Origin: Parus major | Taxonomy: Eukaryota; Chordata; Aves; Passeriformes; Paridae | DNA: 64,000 bases | Assembly (NCBI RefSeq): GCF_001522545.3 | Contig: NC_031770.1 | Span: 23,055,798-23,119,797 of the forward strand | Direction: 5' to 3' | In this document: positions 11,150 to 23,990 of the stretch, one piece after another | Layout: the number at the start of each line of letters is the position of its first letter | Position numbering within the stretch: position 1 is the first letter of the stretch | Position numbers and translations under genes: made by a program | The notes under the pieces: model-generated | Database searches by the model: none | The model's input: the letters and a program-made list of their open reading frames with translations, nothing else | Told to the model about the DNA's origin: nothing

Positions 11150-11545
11150 TATCTTGTTTAACATCCTTGTTGGGAGCATGGGGAGTGGGGTTGGGTTGTC
11201 CAACACCACCAAGATCTGTGTTGTGGTCAGCATGCTGGAGGAAAGGGGTGCCATCGAGAAAGACCTGGACAGGCTTGAGAGGTGTGCCCATGAGAACTCC
11301 ATCACGTTCAGCAAGGTCCTGCCCCTGGGTGGGCAACAGTCCCAAGCACAGATAGAGGCTGGGCAGAGAATGGATTAAGAACAAGCCCTGAGGAGAAGGT
11401 TGTTGATTGTGTTGGTTGATAAGCTCAACACAACCCAGCAATGTGCACTTGCAGCCCAGAAAGTCGACTGTGTTTGGGGCCGCAAAAAATGCAGCGTGGG
11501 CAGCAGCAAGAGGGGATTCACCTCATGCTCTGAGGGTTTTCAACA
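11150..11545 (+). mobile_element. CR1 LINE fragment, end of RT coding region
   Basis: This piece covers the C-terminal part of the CR1 reverse-transcriptase frame, upstream of the 3' UTR type seen at 1350-1882. Readable blocks are DLDRLER (11262-11282), a degenerate VLPLGG region, and QCALAAQK (11439-11462) in another frame. A stop at about 11376 and a frameshift separate the blocks. The stretch where active CR1 copies have the FADD metal-binding motif (expected near 11196-11230) has lost that codon group and reads GLSNTTKICVV, so the polymerase centre is gone. Both ends are truncated and the 3' tail is missing. Confidence 0.88.
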
Positions 11546-13917
11546 GCAAATGGGTCTAAAACACACATTTTCTCTTATCAGCATACCTCTCTTTTGAGCT
11601 CTGGTACATAACAGCCCATCCAGTACTAGTCAACGGAATTGGTTTGATAACTGATCATGTGGGTAGAAAACTGAACTCTTAAAGTAGAAAAGGTAGAAAG
11701 GTAGAAAACTATTAACTCTTAAGGTTAATAATAGAAGTATATCCCACATACCTATTCTATCTACAAATCTGAGAGCTTGAAATCAACTCTGGGCTTTAAG
11801 CAGACTATTTACTTTTGATTAGAAACAGCATTTATCTTAGCATGCATGGATTCAACAGTTAGCATCCTTGCTGAAATGCAGAATTATGCCAGATAATCTT
11901 TCCTTGTACAGTGTTAATGTACAAGCTGGGATGGATCAGGTGGCTTCAAACTGGGCTGCTCTGTGGTTCTGTGTGAGCTTTATGTTTTAAAAATTTATGA
12001 AATAAATTGGCTGGACATCAGAGTACTCACTTTCATCAGAGCAATGTTTTGTTCTGTTTTTAAATGTTCCTTAACTGTGGTTTTCTGGCTGCCTCTGCAA
12101 AGTTCCAGCAAGGATACAATTTTTCTGCTAGATTCTTCAACTGATAGTTATCACATGGGATTTTTGGGCTGTAATTTTTTGAAGAGATTATTGTAGCCAG
12201 ACAATAACTGTCACCTATATTTAGCAAAAGTCAATCCCTAAACTCTTCTGAAAATCTCAGCCTTTCCAACGAAGCTGACATTTGGGTTTCTGAACCATCC
12301 AGCTGAAATTATTTTACAGAGTAACTGTGCATGACAATGTATAAAGGGAAAATCTATGTACATTTTGTGCGCTGTTGGTCTTCTGGCTGCAGAAGCATGG
12401 CATTGGTGCAAAGAATTTGGGCAGCCAGCTGGAAAATTTAATCCTGTATATTTTTCTAAAAATAAATGTTTGTTCTTTAGAGACTTAGATTGAAACAGTA
12501 TGAAAATAATTCTTCTATTGAAAGTATGTCCCTCTATGCCCCTTTTCAGGGATTTTCTTCTGATTTTTACATTCTTTATATTCCATATTCATATTGATTT
12601 AAAATTTTACTTACATATTCGTCCTCTCAAAAATATGTTGATTGGACGTAAATTTGTACTGAGTTACCAAAAAACAAACACTCCAAATGAATGGTCTGTT
12701 TTGTGTCTTCCTGCAGAGAGGGGTAATTAATTTGGCCCCCAAATGCAAGAGGTTTTGGCAAATAGGGTTACAAAATCCAAACTGGGTGCACTGAAGTTTT
12801 TTTTGCAGAATGAAGGCCTGCCCAGAACCACAGGTTTTTGCAAGCTCTTGCACCCATTCTCTCTTCCTAGTCTGACTTGTGTCCAAAATAAGGTGCCAGC
12901 AGTCAGCAAGTTCTGTGTATCTTGCAGAAGCACTAACTTGTTGGCTGAGTGATGACTCCAGACTCAGCATTCCCTCAGCTCTCACTTGTGACAGGGATTG
13001 CCAAAGCTAGTGGGGAACCAGATAAGGGCGGAGGAACAAGCACCAAATACTCCCTTGGATTCCTTTTGAATTTTTGAACAGTGACGCATCATATGGCCTT
13101 GTGTTCCTTAGATAGCCTAAGGCTGTGCCTCTGCTGAGGGAGAATGCAGAGTCATTATTTCTCACTCTCTTCAAGCATGAAATTAAAAACTCCCATGTTG
13201 TGCCAGCATTTAAGTGTTGCTGCAGCAGGAATCATGATTACCAAGATCACCTTTTTTTCAGGACCTGGTGGAATACTAGGTGAGCAGAATGGCCAGGGAT
13301 CTCCTGGATTTTAAAGGAAAAGGCAGGATGAGAGCGGCAGGATTGTGGTTCTGCTTTTTAGAGAGGGTTAAGACATTGCTCTGGCACAAAGGGATGGAGC
13401 ACAGTCTCCTGGAGACATCTTTGCCCAAGCACTTAGCGAGGCAATTCCTTAGGTGTTGCCTGAGCCTCCCCATTTCTGCTGGCTCTGCCGTGTTTATGCT
13501 GGTGTCATAGCGAAGCTGCATCCAAACCAGCCTGGTCAGCTGGGGTTATGGATGAAGGCTTGGGAAAAAGCATCCCAGTTTATACCAATTCCTCCATGAC
13601 AGATGCAGGGTGGGTGGGAGCATCCCAGGAAGGTGGTGGATATGTTTATTTGGCAAGAATTCCTTCCAATAATCCCAAGGCACCCATGATACTAAAAATC
13701 CAAACAGAAGAGTTACTGTCACGTGTAATACCATCACCTTGATTTTAGGACATTCCTCCAACCTGCTAAATTTACTACTTTTCTGGTCATTGACCTATCT
13801 GGGAATCCTTTTCAAATTCATGTGAGTTTTATTAAATGTTGGGTAATATGTGACCCCATCAAGTGAATGCAGTGTCCACTTGGGAGACTTTTGTTCTATT
13901 CAAACCTTTGTTGACAA
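11546..13917. other. Non-genic unique stretch
   Basis: No recognised gene. Overlapping open frames on both strands near 12.6-13.0 kb and 13.28-13.52 kb (up to 124 codons) show no domain and reflect locally higher GC. A small local duplication at 11663-11724 is listed separately. Confidence 0.45.
11663..11724. repeat. Short local tandem duplication
   Basis: GTAGAAAACTGAACTCTTAA (11663-11682) recurs as GTAGAAAACTATTAACTCTT (11701-11720) about 38 bases later. Extra GTAGAAA units lie between. This suggests replication slippage. Confidence 0.6.
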
Positions 13918-14060
13918 TGCAGCGAGCTCTGCTCCGAGCTGCCAGGGGGGCGGGCAGCCGGGGCCGAGTGCACTTTGATTGATTTGCACAATAGGAACGA
14001 AAATATTCCCGAAACTCTAGAGATCACTCGACTCTTCCTGCCAGACTTCCATGAAATATA
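13918..14060 (+). promoter_or_regulatory. CpG-bearing GC-box and homeobox-like element
   Basis: About 55 bases (13921-13975) carry five CpG sites and a GC-box-like GGGGCGGG, whereas neighbouring sequence is CpG-poor. Immediately after comes TTGATTGATTTGCA, resembling paired PBX/HOX-type sites, then further CpGs (ATTCCCGAAAC, CACTCGACTC). This combination is typical of a small distal regulatory element or weak promoter. No transcript is visible to attach it to. Confidence 0.25.
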
Positions 14061-17000
14061 ACATGCAATCAATTTAGCTTACAGCCAAATTCTCCCCTTT
14101 CAGCCCCCTCTTTCCTTTGGTGTGTCAGCGAAGATAAATGAAAGAAGCAATAAGGAGTACAAACAGCAGTAGCCACGAAAGCAGCAATTGCTTGTGTAGA
14201 GGGGACTCATGGTGCCAGGCCAGAGCAGAACCCACAACAACTTGACCAAACACAGGAATGAATGAAAGGTCCTTTTGAAAGGGCAAAAGAAAGACCGTGT
14301 TGACCTCTTTGCAGAAAGAGGAAACTTCAAAGGCTTTACAAGAGTTAAAAGACCCAGTTACACGCAGCAAAAATGACTTGCATTGGATGCTAACACAGCG
14401 AAACTAAACAACCTCACAGTAAGAGATAGAGCAGAAGGTAGGGTGGAGGGGGGCATATTTCCCCTAGTCACTGGAGAAATGTGGAAAAGGCTAATTCTGT
14501 CCATTTGGTGTTAGGTGTAAGGTTCATTTGAAAGCCATACATGAGAGGAAAACAGAAATTTAGACAGAACTCCTAACAGGCTTCGGAAAAGTCAGGCACA
14601 TGTTTTCTTTTAATTTTTCTCATTGAGAAGTGTTCTCATCATGTGCTTCTTTTGGAAACATTTGGCAGCTCCTTAGGTATGACAGAAAATGTGTTTGAGG
14701 AAGTTAGAACTAATGAAACTGGGTATTTAAAAGAGAAAGCCTCTGAATGATCCAAGCGTTGCATATGATTTATGGAAACTGCATTGAAAGGGGAAAAAAG
14801 GGCTAATAGCCTGAGATAGTTGCATTCTGCAGCTATTTTCTTCACACAAGGTTTTTTACTTTCTCAACACAGCTTGGAAGGTGTTTAGTCACACGTGTAG
14901 TTTTAAGCGAGAGAAAGAGCTGCTGGCTGCAGGGACATTGTTTGTGCTGGGCTTAAGCAAGTGCATAAAACCTTTTGCTAGACAGCAAGGTCTGTCTCTG
15001 AATTCCAAGGATTTGAGAGCAAGTAAGTCACAGCACTTCAATGAACAAAGACTTTCCTCTTTAATCTGCTCTAGTTGGGAAAGATAAGACCTCAAATGGA
15101 ATCTACTTCAAGACTAGATTACACATTAAGATAAGCATAGAATGATAAGGACCAACTGACACAGCTTCTGTAAGGGCAAACTGTGCTGCTCTATCTTTCA
15201 AGAATTCCATGCAAAAAGTGCATGAAGTAAGAGATGAAATGTATCTTTCGAACATAATTTGCGTGGAATTTCAACAGGCTTCTGACAGGACCCTTTGTGA
15301 GAGGTTTTGAAATAAAATAAATAGCAAGCTGTGTTGCCAGCCTTTAGGATGCTTGGAATTCATCACAAATAGCCAATTTTAAATTAGAAGAGTAATGAGA
15401 AATTTGAATTACTGTTGAAATATCAAATATTTAAATTACTTTGAAAAAAGAGTTTTAATGCAATTTGTTAGCAAATTATTCTGGATCAGTAACAACTAAA
15501 GAAGACTATTAGACACTCCTAAAAATACTTGTATTTGCCCAAAACATTCATTCTTCTATCCATCTATCAGCATTCTGGCAGCTGAAAAGTGCTGTGTGTT
15601 AGAAAATATAATAAAATTCTCTTTATCGTTATGGACTTTAATATAACATGGTTCCCTGAGGAACCAGATATGAATCACTGAGAATATTACAGCTTAATGA
15701 ATATGTCTTTCCAAAATAAGCTAACAAAGAGATGGATTAGAAGAATACTTTTCAAAAGTAATACCTCACTGTAATAATGATTTAATAGAAAACGACAAAT
15801 AATACATTCCCTGTTGCACCACAGTTCAGTTTTGGATGCCTTAATTTAAATGGAGATGCTATGCAGAGAAAGCCTCTGGAGAAGAATTACAAACCCAGTC
15901 GAAGTTATGTGAAGGTTTGCTTGAATGATTAATCTAGCTATGGGCATTTGACATATAAAGGCGAGTTTAGAGAAATAGCAGGCAAAATACACTTTCATAA
16001 ATTAAGCTTTGGAGTGCCCACATTCAGAATTGTGGGTTACTAGATGCAGGGCCAGTCTTTCTCAACATGAGATCTGGGAGCCCATTTTCATGATGGGAGC
16101 CACTGATGATGATTTTTGCAGCTATCTTCTGCAGACTTTTTACGAAATAGTCCATTTATCCCTTTATCCACTGCCCATAAGTTGAAAATGACTGGCTTAA
16201 TGAGACTAAAATGTGATTTTAAACACAAAATAATGAATGTTGATGAGAAGAGTAGCCGTCCATTTCTTTCTTCTTTGTCCCACTGTATAAACATTTCAAG
16301 GCATCTGATTAAACTCAGATTCAATACATTCAGGACATTTCAGTTTAAACTTTATTTAGTTTTAATAGTAGTCAGTTTGTACCTCACTGACACATGTCCT
16401 CTGGGGGTCTTGTGAAGAAAAAGGTTTTGATTCAGGTTTTCAAATCTACATAGGAACTTTTCAGTTTTGGGACAATTTATCAGTTTGGTAAGGATTCAGC
16501 CTTTTTTTTTTTTTTTTTCCCCTCTCCTTAAATGGAAAATACAAAGGAATCTTCTCTAAGACTATATGCATGTAAAAATCATGTCCTTAATATTTTGCCA
16601 GTGATACTACTTCCACAATATTATTTAACAGAACTTTGCCCTTTGGTCAGCAATATAAATGCTCTGAGGAATTTATACTCTTGTCTTTACTGATATATAA
16701 CATGATATGTTTGAAATAAAATATCTGTTTATAAGTCACTATTTTTCTAGAATGCCACTGATATCAAAGTACAGAATGATTAAAACATTAATGCAATATT
16801 TTCTCTTGGGGTGGTTTCATTTTTCTCTGAATATATCAAACCAATAAAATGAGATTAATATCTAAGGTAAAGCTTTGTGAATGCCCTGCATTAAGCTACT
16901 GTATTTGTATTAAATTTGACATGAAAATAAGAAACTACTACCTTTTTTCTGCCTTGGTGAGCTGCTATTTTGATACTTCCAAGTGGATAGGAATAAATGG

Positions 17001-19362
17001 TACATGCTTCAGCCTGTTGACTCACAGTCACTGACTATTCTTACATGGATAACTGCAGTAGCATGAAGATTGATTGCCCTGGTGTGTAGGCAGCAGCTGC
17101 CATTTACAAATGCCAGCCAGTGCTCCTCATGGGGATTTGTGATAGAATACAGAAATAAACCAGAATTACTTCCATTAGCTGAATACATACCTTTTTTTTT
17201 CCTTATGCAGTCACACTCTGTGTCCCCACAATAATCTTTTTTTAAAACACTAGCTGATTGTAAATAAATTTGACAGAGGCAGCTGATACTTAAAAGGCAA
17301 TTAAGTTCTGACAAATAGCGACAAAATCAGTGATCAAGTAGAAGAGAGAGAAAGAGGTTTTTCAAGCGTTCTGTCTAAAGGAGAGGCTGTCACATATATT
17401 TATTATACATCAAGGGATGTATGCAACCAAGAAATCTAAATTCTCAAAACCACCAGGAATTTGTAATTGTCAGATGCAAGATACGCTTTCTGCAGCCAGC
17501 CTGGCATATGTGTGTCAACTCCTGTCATGCATCATCTTGTGATCACAGGGTTGTGCTATTTCTGTGGCAGCTTGGCACTGCAGAGGCAAGCCATAAACAA
17601 ATTTCTCTCTTTTCAAACAGTTGCAGCTCACTTGATTTAAAATTAACAGCGAAATAATAACTTGGTGTTTTATTTAACAAGGTGAGGTCATACTGGAACC
17701 ATCACCCAAGTAGTAATGTTTAATTTGGAACCTGCTGCAGGGTTTTTAACAGTGTGGGTATCTGTGTGCCTATTGATATATGTGTGTGTATATATGTGCA
17801 TACATTTTATATGGTGTATATCCTTAAACCAAGACTCTCAGGTTGGGAACTTTCTTCAGCGTGTTTTGTTTTAAACAGCACATATTTCTGCCAGCTTTAC
17901 TCACAGTGAATACTATCTATTGGTGACTTCCTTGGTTTTATATCAGATTGCTCACAGATTAAAGAGCTAATCAGCAGGAGCCAAAAGTGCTGCCAAGTTT
18001 TTCAATTTTATCACAAAGTCTTGATATATTTGGTTTATTTCTGTCCCCTGGCTGCTGGGATAGTGGAAGTTTGTGAGAATCTAAGTTTCCATTAAAACTG
18101 GGGACCCTTAATGACAACTTAAACTTGCTAGCCTTTGGGGCGGTGAATCTAAGTTGAAAATATGAAGCAAATAACCTCAGAGGGTCAAGATATGGGAAGT
18201 CAAATATAAACATTTTTCTTTCTTGAGACATTCTCATAATGTCTCATAATTTTCCAGTGTCAGTAATGAATGAATAGGAATGTCAGAATTTCTTCCTCAG
18301 CTTTAAAATGCTATGGGGTGACTTCAGCAAAGATGAAATATAGACATTTGGTTTTCTTCATGAAGAGATGGATCAGCATAAACAATATGTGGGGCTGAAA
18401 CAACAACAAAAAGTACTTTTATGGACTGAGAAGAAATATGGCCCTTCATCTATGACACTTGTCAGAACTATTAATCTCCTGCCTGAAATCAGATTCCTGA
18501 GACTGTATCAGTCTCCTTAGCAAGTACAAGCACATGTCTCTGCTCATTCAAGATGAGCTTTGGTGTATGGTTTTCCTGATGCTGGTTTTGCAAAACTTTG
18601 TGTTTCAGTGAAAGAGAGAAAAAGATTGAAAAGTTAGAAAGATTTATAAAACAAAGACATGCCTTGTGTGCAGCCTGGAGAATAATAAAATGGCAAAGCA
18701 CGGATGGAAAAAGAGACTCATAACTGAAAGGAGTTCATCCTTTTCTTTGGGTTCGGGGAAGGTCTATTCAAATTGCATGGCAAATAGAGTTGCATCAGAC
18801 AAACTCTACTCCATCAAGTGTAGAGAAAACCGAGTTAAAATTAATAATGTCAAATTTGTTATTTAAAAAGCTAACAAATCCTCATGAGTGTGTATGCGAA
18901 GTGGTAGTGGCTTGCTAAACAATTCCCTGCTTTCTTCCTCTGTTCTTGTTTGTGTGTCCTCCCATTCCTCATGAAACTAAGAGGACACATTAAACTTTCA
19001 GAAGCCGTGTAATAAATTGCAGCAATCTAAGAATCTTCAGGACTGTGCCATCAGAAGTAATGGCCTAGAGAAACAACATGCATTTTAAGAAACACAATCA
19101 AAATCACAGACAGAAAACCAAGTTTAATGTCCTCAGCTTTAACTTTCCAGGAGTAACAGTTTTCCTCTGCTGAGAGGGGTATTCTGGATGAAGCCACCTA
19201 AAAAGATGTTGGAGCCAAACTGTTAAACAGAAGGTAATCAGCTAGTGAAAAATTCCCCAGAAAGCCTTCGTCATTTCCCTCTCACTTGTTATTCTGCCTT
19301 TGGCTCGTCCCCAAAATAAGCCATGTTGCCTGAGATATAACTCTCCATGGCTCCTGATGCTG
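14061..19362. other. Long non-genic AT-rich stretch
   Basis: No gene or interspersed repeat is recognised. Contents are a 17-base T-tract (16502-16518), a degenerate TG/TA dinucleotide stretch (about 17776-17806), and a TCTCATAAT doublet at 18232-18250. Open frames are all under about 100 codons with no domain. Confidence 0.5.
17776..17806. repeat. Degenerate TG/TA dinucleotide stretch
   Basis: Alternating TA and TG dinucleotides (ATATATGTGTGTGTATATAT) form a decayed purine-pyrimidine alternating microsatellite. Confidence 0.6.
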
Positions 19363-19378
19363 TCTCTCTCTCTCTCTC
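19363..19378. repeat. (TC)8 microsatellite
   Basis: Eight perfect TC units, directly followed by a C-run and the hairpin at 19381-19415. Confidence 0.8.
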
Positions 19379-19380
19379 CC

Positions 19381-19415
19381 CCATGGATACTCTCCCCAGT
19401 GAGAGTATCGCATGG
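19381..19415. repeat. Inverted repeat hairpin, 14-bp stem
   Basis: CCATG + GATACTCTC, a 6-base loop, then GAGAGTATC + G + CATGG. All 14 pairs match with one bulged G at 19410. Strand exchange or a structured RNA could use it; function is unknown. Confidence 0.75.
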
Positions 19416-19810
19416 ATATCCTCTTTTGCATTTTTTATAGCGTTTGCATCTCTAGCTGTAAAAGATTAAATTAAAAGACTATTTGACCTGCCTTTTGTGG
19501 TCAGTGCCACTCTAGCAAGCAATACATCACTGAAGGAATGTCAACTTCATGACCCATTACTCAAATGAGGCGCCAAGAAGGAAGAGTGAGCTGAGAGATC
19601 CAAAAGTTTTAAATTTATGGTCATGATACAGCTAAAAATAAAAAACCCACTCCTCTTATAGTATGTAGCGTGGGAGACAGAGGCAAGAAGGAGTAAGAAG
19701 TCTCTCAGGTCAATCAAAAGCTTTAAATAATGTGACTCTGGCAAGCAAAGCTTCTTTGCACATGAGATAGCTAATTCTGCTATTTTGATTTTCCTCCTGA
19801 AAAGACAGGA

Positions 19811-19838
19811 GGAGGATATAAAATGTTTTATATCCTCC
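19811..19838. repeat. Perfect inverted repeat, 13-bp arms
   Basis: GGAGGATATAAAA (19811-19823) and its exact reverse complement (19826-19838) flank a 2-base centre. It is a near-perfect palindrome that could extrude as a cruciform. It is embedded in purine/pyrimidine-rich DNA just upstream of a CR1. Confidence 0.8.
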
Positions 19839-19939
19839 CTTAGTGCAACCCTTAGATTACTGGGCAGATTTGTAGCATCAGATTGGATTTGGATGGATGA
19901 GGATATAATTCATTCACTCCACTTCTGTGTGATAAATTG

Positions 19940-20157
19940 TTAGGAAAAGGTTCTTCACCCAGAGCATGGTTGGACACTGGCACAGGTTATCCAAGAACAC
20001 AGTCACAGCATCAGGCAGCCTCACAGAGCTGAGGAAGCATTTGGACAATGCTCTCAGGCACATGGTGTGACTCCTGGGGTGCCCTGTGCGGGGCCATGAG
20101 CTGGACTTGATGATTCTTGTGGGTCACTTCCAGCACAGAATATTCTGTGGTTATCCT
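19940..20157 (+). mobile_element. CR1 LINE 3' end, second tail type
   Basis: Forward-oriented CR1 3' UTR of a subfamily different from 1350-1882. Diagnostic stretches are GGAAAAGGTTCTTCACCCAG at 19943-19962, the 'TTTGGACAATGCTCTCAGGC' stretch near 20040-20060, 'CACATGGTGTGACTC' and 'GGGTGCCCTGTG', then 'CTGGACTTGATGATTCTTGT'. It closes with a decayed octamer (TATTCTGTGG). This tail type is common in neoavian genomes in my recollection. About 218 bases remain; it is 5'-truncated and noncoding. Confidence 0.9.
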
Positions 20158-21667
20158 GAAGCAAGGAGGATTGGTTTGTGACTCAGCTGCTAACCTGCTG
20201 CAGCTTCTCAGGACAGATTGTCCAAGTTGGCTGTCGTTTCAGGGCAAACACTGGGGAAGCATTAGCTTCTAATTAGAAAACTAGAAGTTTAATTTGACTG
20301 TCCTGCACCTTAGCACAGTGTGGCCAATCTTCTTCCTGCTTCCATACTCTTTTCAGCCTTGGGTCTTTCTCGTGTCTTCCTTGCAGCCTCACTCTCCCTT
20401 GTGGTCTTTGTTCCTCTTTCATTCTTATTTCCATTTGGCTTTTCCATAAGGATTTCTCTTTCCCCACTTTTTTAAAATTGCATATCCTACTGATTCTTCT
20501 CTTCTGGGCTGCTCCTCCAGGTATTCATATCCTTGAAAGGAAAAGGAAAAGAAAGAACTTTATTCATGGTGGACATGGACTCTGCTGTCTCTGCTGGCAC
20601 ACTTTAACCCTATTGCCACTCTCAGCCTGATACATCTTCATAAATGTCATACTCCTGCAGAATGGGTATTTTTAAGGATTTCTGTAGCTAAATGTAAGTC
20701 AAATTGGTATTAAAGGTGCCCCAAGACTGATATGTGCTTCAGGATGTTACTATAAGATAGACAGGGAGGAGGGGGAAATATCTGTAAGCCAGGGCACAGC
20801 ATTTCAAGCTTTCAGAACCTGAAGCAGCTGGTTCTGATGAAGAAAGGCTGAAATAAAACATTTGATGCAGTCTGTAAAACTGTTTGTGTCATTGAAAATC
20901 CTCTTTTGCAGGGCCTGATGAAAAAAGTACAGCCACAGGAAACTCAAAAGGCATGCATTAAAAGGATGAGAAAAGGACAAGATTTCAGTCCATTCTCTGG
21001 CATGTGACATGCAATGCTATGGAATGTTCTAATATGGAAGAAATTCCAGAAACCCTCCAGGACTTTAAAAAAAATATTAACATGTTCAAAGCTGCTCTGT
21101 GTTACTATTTGTTAATATTCTCATTAAATATGTAGAGTTTCACAGCTTCTGCAGTGCCTAAGATATTTTTTTCACAAACTTTTTTTTTTTATCTTATGAA
21201 ATTATAATAATGTATTATCTCCCATTAATACAGGATAATATAACTACACAAGGCATTTATGAATTAGCTGATCACACTTTTGAGGGACCCCAGACCCATG
21301 GAATGGAGAAATATGCTGTCTGTGCTAAATTCTGCCATAAATTGTACCCATATGACTGTTGCTGCCTGAAGGATTTTGAGGGTAGGAGTGAACTGAATTC
21401 AGACTGTTGACAGAAATGTCTCCTTGTACAAGGGTTCCCATCTCTTCTTCCTCATCAGTTCTCCTATGGCCCTTACTTGGATCACAGTGCCAATGTAGCC
21501 ATTCCTGGGTCATTCTCCTGAGCTGCCAAGGACTCCTCTGTGCTCATTTGGCATTTGCCTGAGTGGAGTTCCCTGTAGGACTGAGGCATTTGTTGCTTGG
21601 GAAAAAAAGAATCCAATTCATTATGTCTGACTGGCATCTAGAAAACTTTAACTATGAGAGTACTATT

Positions 21668-21715
21668 CTACTAGTAATAATGATAATAGTAACAATAATA
21701 TTATTGGTAGTACAC
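21668..21715. repeat. Decayed (TAA)n-like stretch
   Basis: A run of TAATAA/TAGTAA-type trinucleotides with substitutions, consistent with an old trinucleotide microsatellite. Confidence 0.5.
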
Positions 21716-23799
21716 TTTCCTATTACATTATAGTACTAAAATATATAATTATATTTTTTCTTATTACAATAATTTACACCGTTTCACTGCAATGAAACCA
21801 ATTCATATATAAATGAATATATATATAGAAAGAGGGAAACACTTTTTAAAACCTAGTTTCATAGCTGCTGAAAATGGCTCATTTTTCCAGGCTCTGGTTT
21901 TTTGGAGGGATAATCCCCAGCACAGTAGTAAGCCAAGACACCGTAGGCTGGAAACAAAAGTATATGACTCAAAAGAAAGGCTCTCATTCATGGCAGAATT
22001 ACTGCAGCAGCTCACACTTCTGTGCTGGGACAAAGCAATCTCCAGAAGGGTGTGATCTTGGCTGAGAAGAAACAGTTTAAGTCCAGTCCTCCTCCAGGTT
22101 TGGTTTGTGGTGTCTCAGGGGCTGACAGAAGGTCAGTCCCTACCCAATATCTCACCCTTCCCCGAGGAACTGTGAAAAGCTCTGCAGGGATCACTTCCCC
22201 CAGCCACAGCCACAGAGGAACAGGCTGTTCATATACAGGCTCACTAAGGCAGAGTTCCCAAAGCAGCTGCCAATGCTCCTTGCTCTTTTGGCACCTAGAA
22301 TCCATTTTTTTTTAGCAGTACCCTGTAGCAGGTATGAAGTGTATCTGAACATTGCAATTTATAATGCCACAAAAGGGAAAAAAAACTCTTAAAAAGTGAT
22401 TGCAAGCAGTGGAATACTTAGCTTAAACCTTAGAAAAACAATTGTCTTTGTGCACTATATGTTGTGTGATTTATAGAATGGCTTCATGAGAGACCAAATG
22501 AAACCCTGGGGTGAATTGCACTCAAAAAGATCAAAAGTAAGATTAATGAACTAGAATTCTTTACCTATACCATTTATAGGTTTTCACTGGACAGAGGGGT
22601 CCCTTTTGATGCTATGAGTCCAACCTATATATTTATATTTGAATCCACTGTTTTTAACATATTTTGCATAATGTAATTTGCATATTTATACACAATTATC
22701 AATATGATTTATTACAGTGTCCCACAAACATGCCAAATGCTTTAGGCACTGTTCCACTTACACATAGTTCTCTGTTTCAAAGAGTTTAGTAGCTGGAAAC
22801 TTAAGTTTGGAAATGTCTGCACTCAGGTATGGCTCTCCTCACTTTATGTGCAAGAGTGTTTGCAGGGTTGGGCCCTGTGCAAACAGCTGGAGTATGGATA
22901 CTGCAGTCCTGAAAATCATGACTCTCAGACTTACTTCAAGACTATTTTTGTTACCATTTTGGAATCAAAAATCAATAGATTTAATACTTTTCAGATTTAA
23001 CTTTGCTTGGAGATTACTCAGGGATGTAAACCTCAGGGTGGGGGGTACTCTGGGAATATCTAAATTTTTCCTTTCCAAAAGCCATATCAAAATGCAGTAG
23101 TATGAAGAAGGAGACCTGAAACCCCTTGTGAAAAAGAATTACTTTGGCAGGAGTGTGCTGGAATATGGCCATGCATATTTCTGTGGGGAGCCTTCTCTAT
23201 GGAGCTTGTGGCAGCACTGAGCATGGATTTACAAGAAGTTCCCATTAGTGCTTGGATCGCTACGTCTGGGGCAAAACGGGTGTTTCTCCAGTCCTAAGGT
23301 AACTTTGGGAACAATCATCTTCAGTTTATCTTCCTCAGAGTCTGTTGTGGCTCCACAAAATGCTACACCAACAGCAATGGGCCATTTCCCACACAAAGTC
23401 CCCCTTTGTTTCCCATCCAGAGAGCCAAGACATGCCACATGCTGTCCACAGAGGCCACCCACCCCTTCACTGCCCAACACTGGGCCAGTCCTCTCCAAGA
23501 GCGCCACTAGACCAAAGCTGGTGCTCCTGTACACTATAATTGCTCTCCAGAAATGCATTTTGGACAGGCCTAATGGGTTTTTGAGGGGGAGGGCACAGTT
23601 GGTCCCAGGGGCAGCAGCGCTCGTGGTCCCGTGATGGCAGCTGGTGATTGCAGGGGCACCCTGTCCCGCCCTGCCCGCTCTCGCTGGGCCTTTCTAAATG
23701 TTCCTTTTTCCCCAACGCTAAGCCAAATAAACACAAGTATCCATAATGATGATGAATGCCTACCAAAGGCTAAAATAATGTGCACATTTCTAATTTGTT

Positions 23800-23990
23800 T
23801 TTAAATATAGCGATTTTATTTGTGAGGTTTTTTGTGCAAGCCTCTCAAACACCATTAAACTCATACTCAAATATTTACAATGTGTTTATACTTACCGTGT
23901 TCACCTCTGAACAAATTGTTTGACCTTATTTGCAAATGTGTTACAAGAGCCCCCAATGACAGATGATCTTTCATAGGAAATCACAACACA
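23800..23990 (+). promoter_or_regulatory. Motif-dense block, enhancer-like
   Basis: A compact set of sites lies at 23911-23937: ACAAATTGTT, then TGACCTT (an orphan nuclear-receptor type half-site, 23921-23927), then the 10-bp palindrome ATTTGCAAAT (23928-23937), which overlaps an octamer-like TTGCAAAT. The surrounding bases lack repeats. The call rests on motif density alone. Confidence 0.15.

Noticed and set aside
15136..15160. AGCATAGAATGATAAGGACC resembling a reversed CR1 tail
   Set aside because: The match ends after the octamer-like part; no CR1 body follows.
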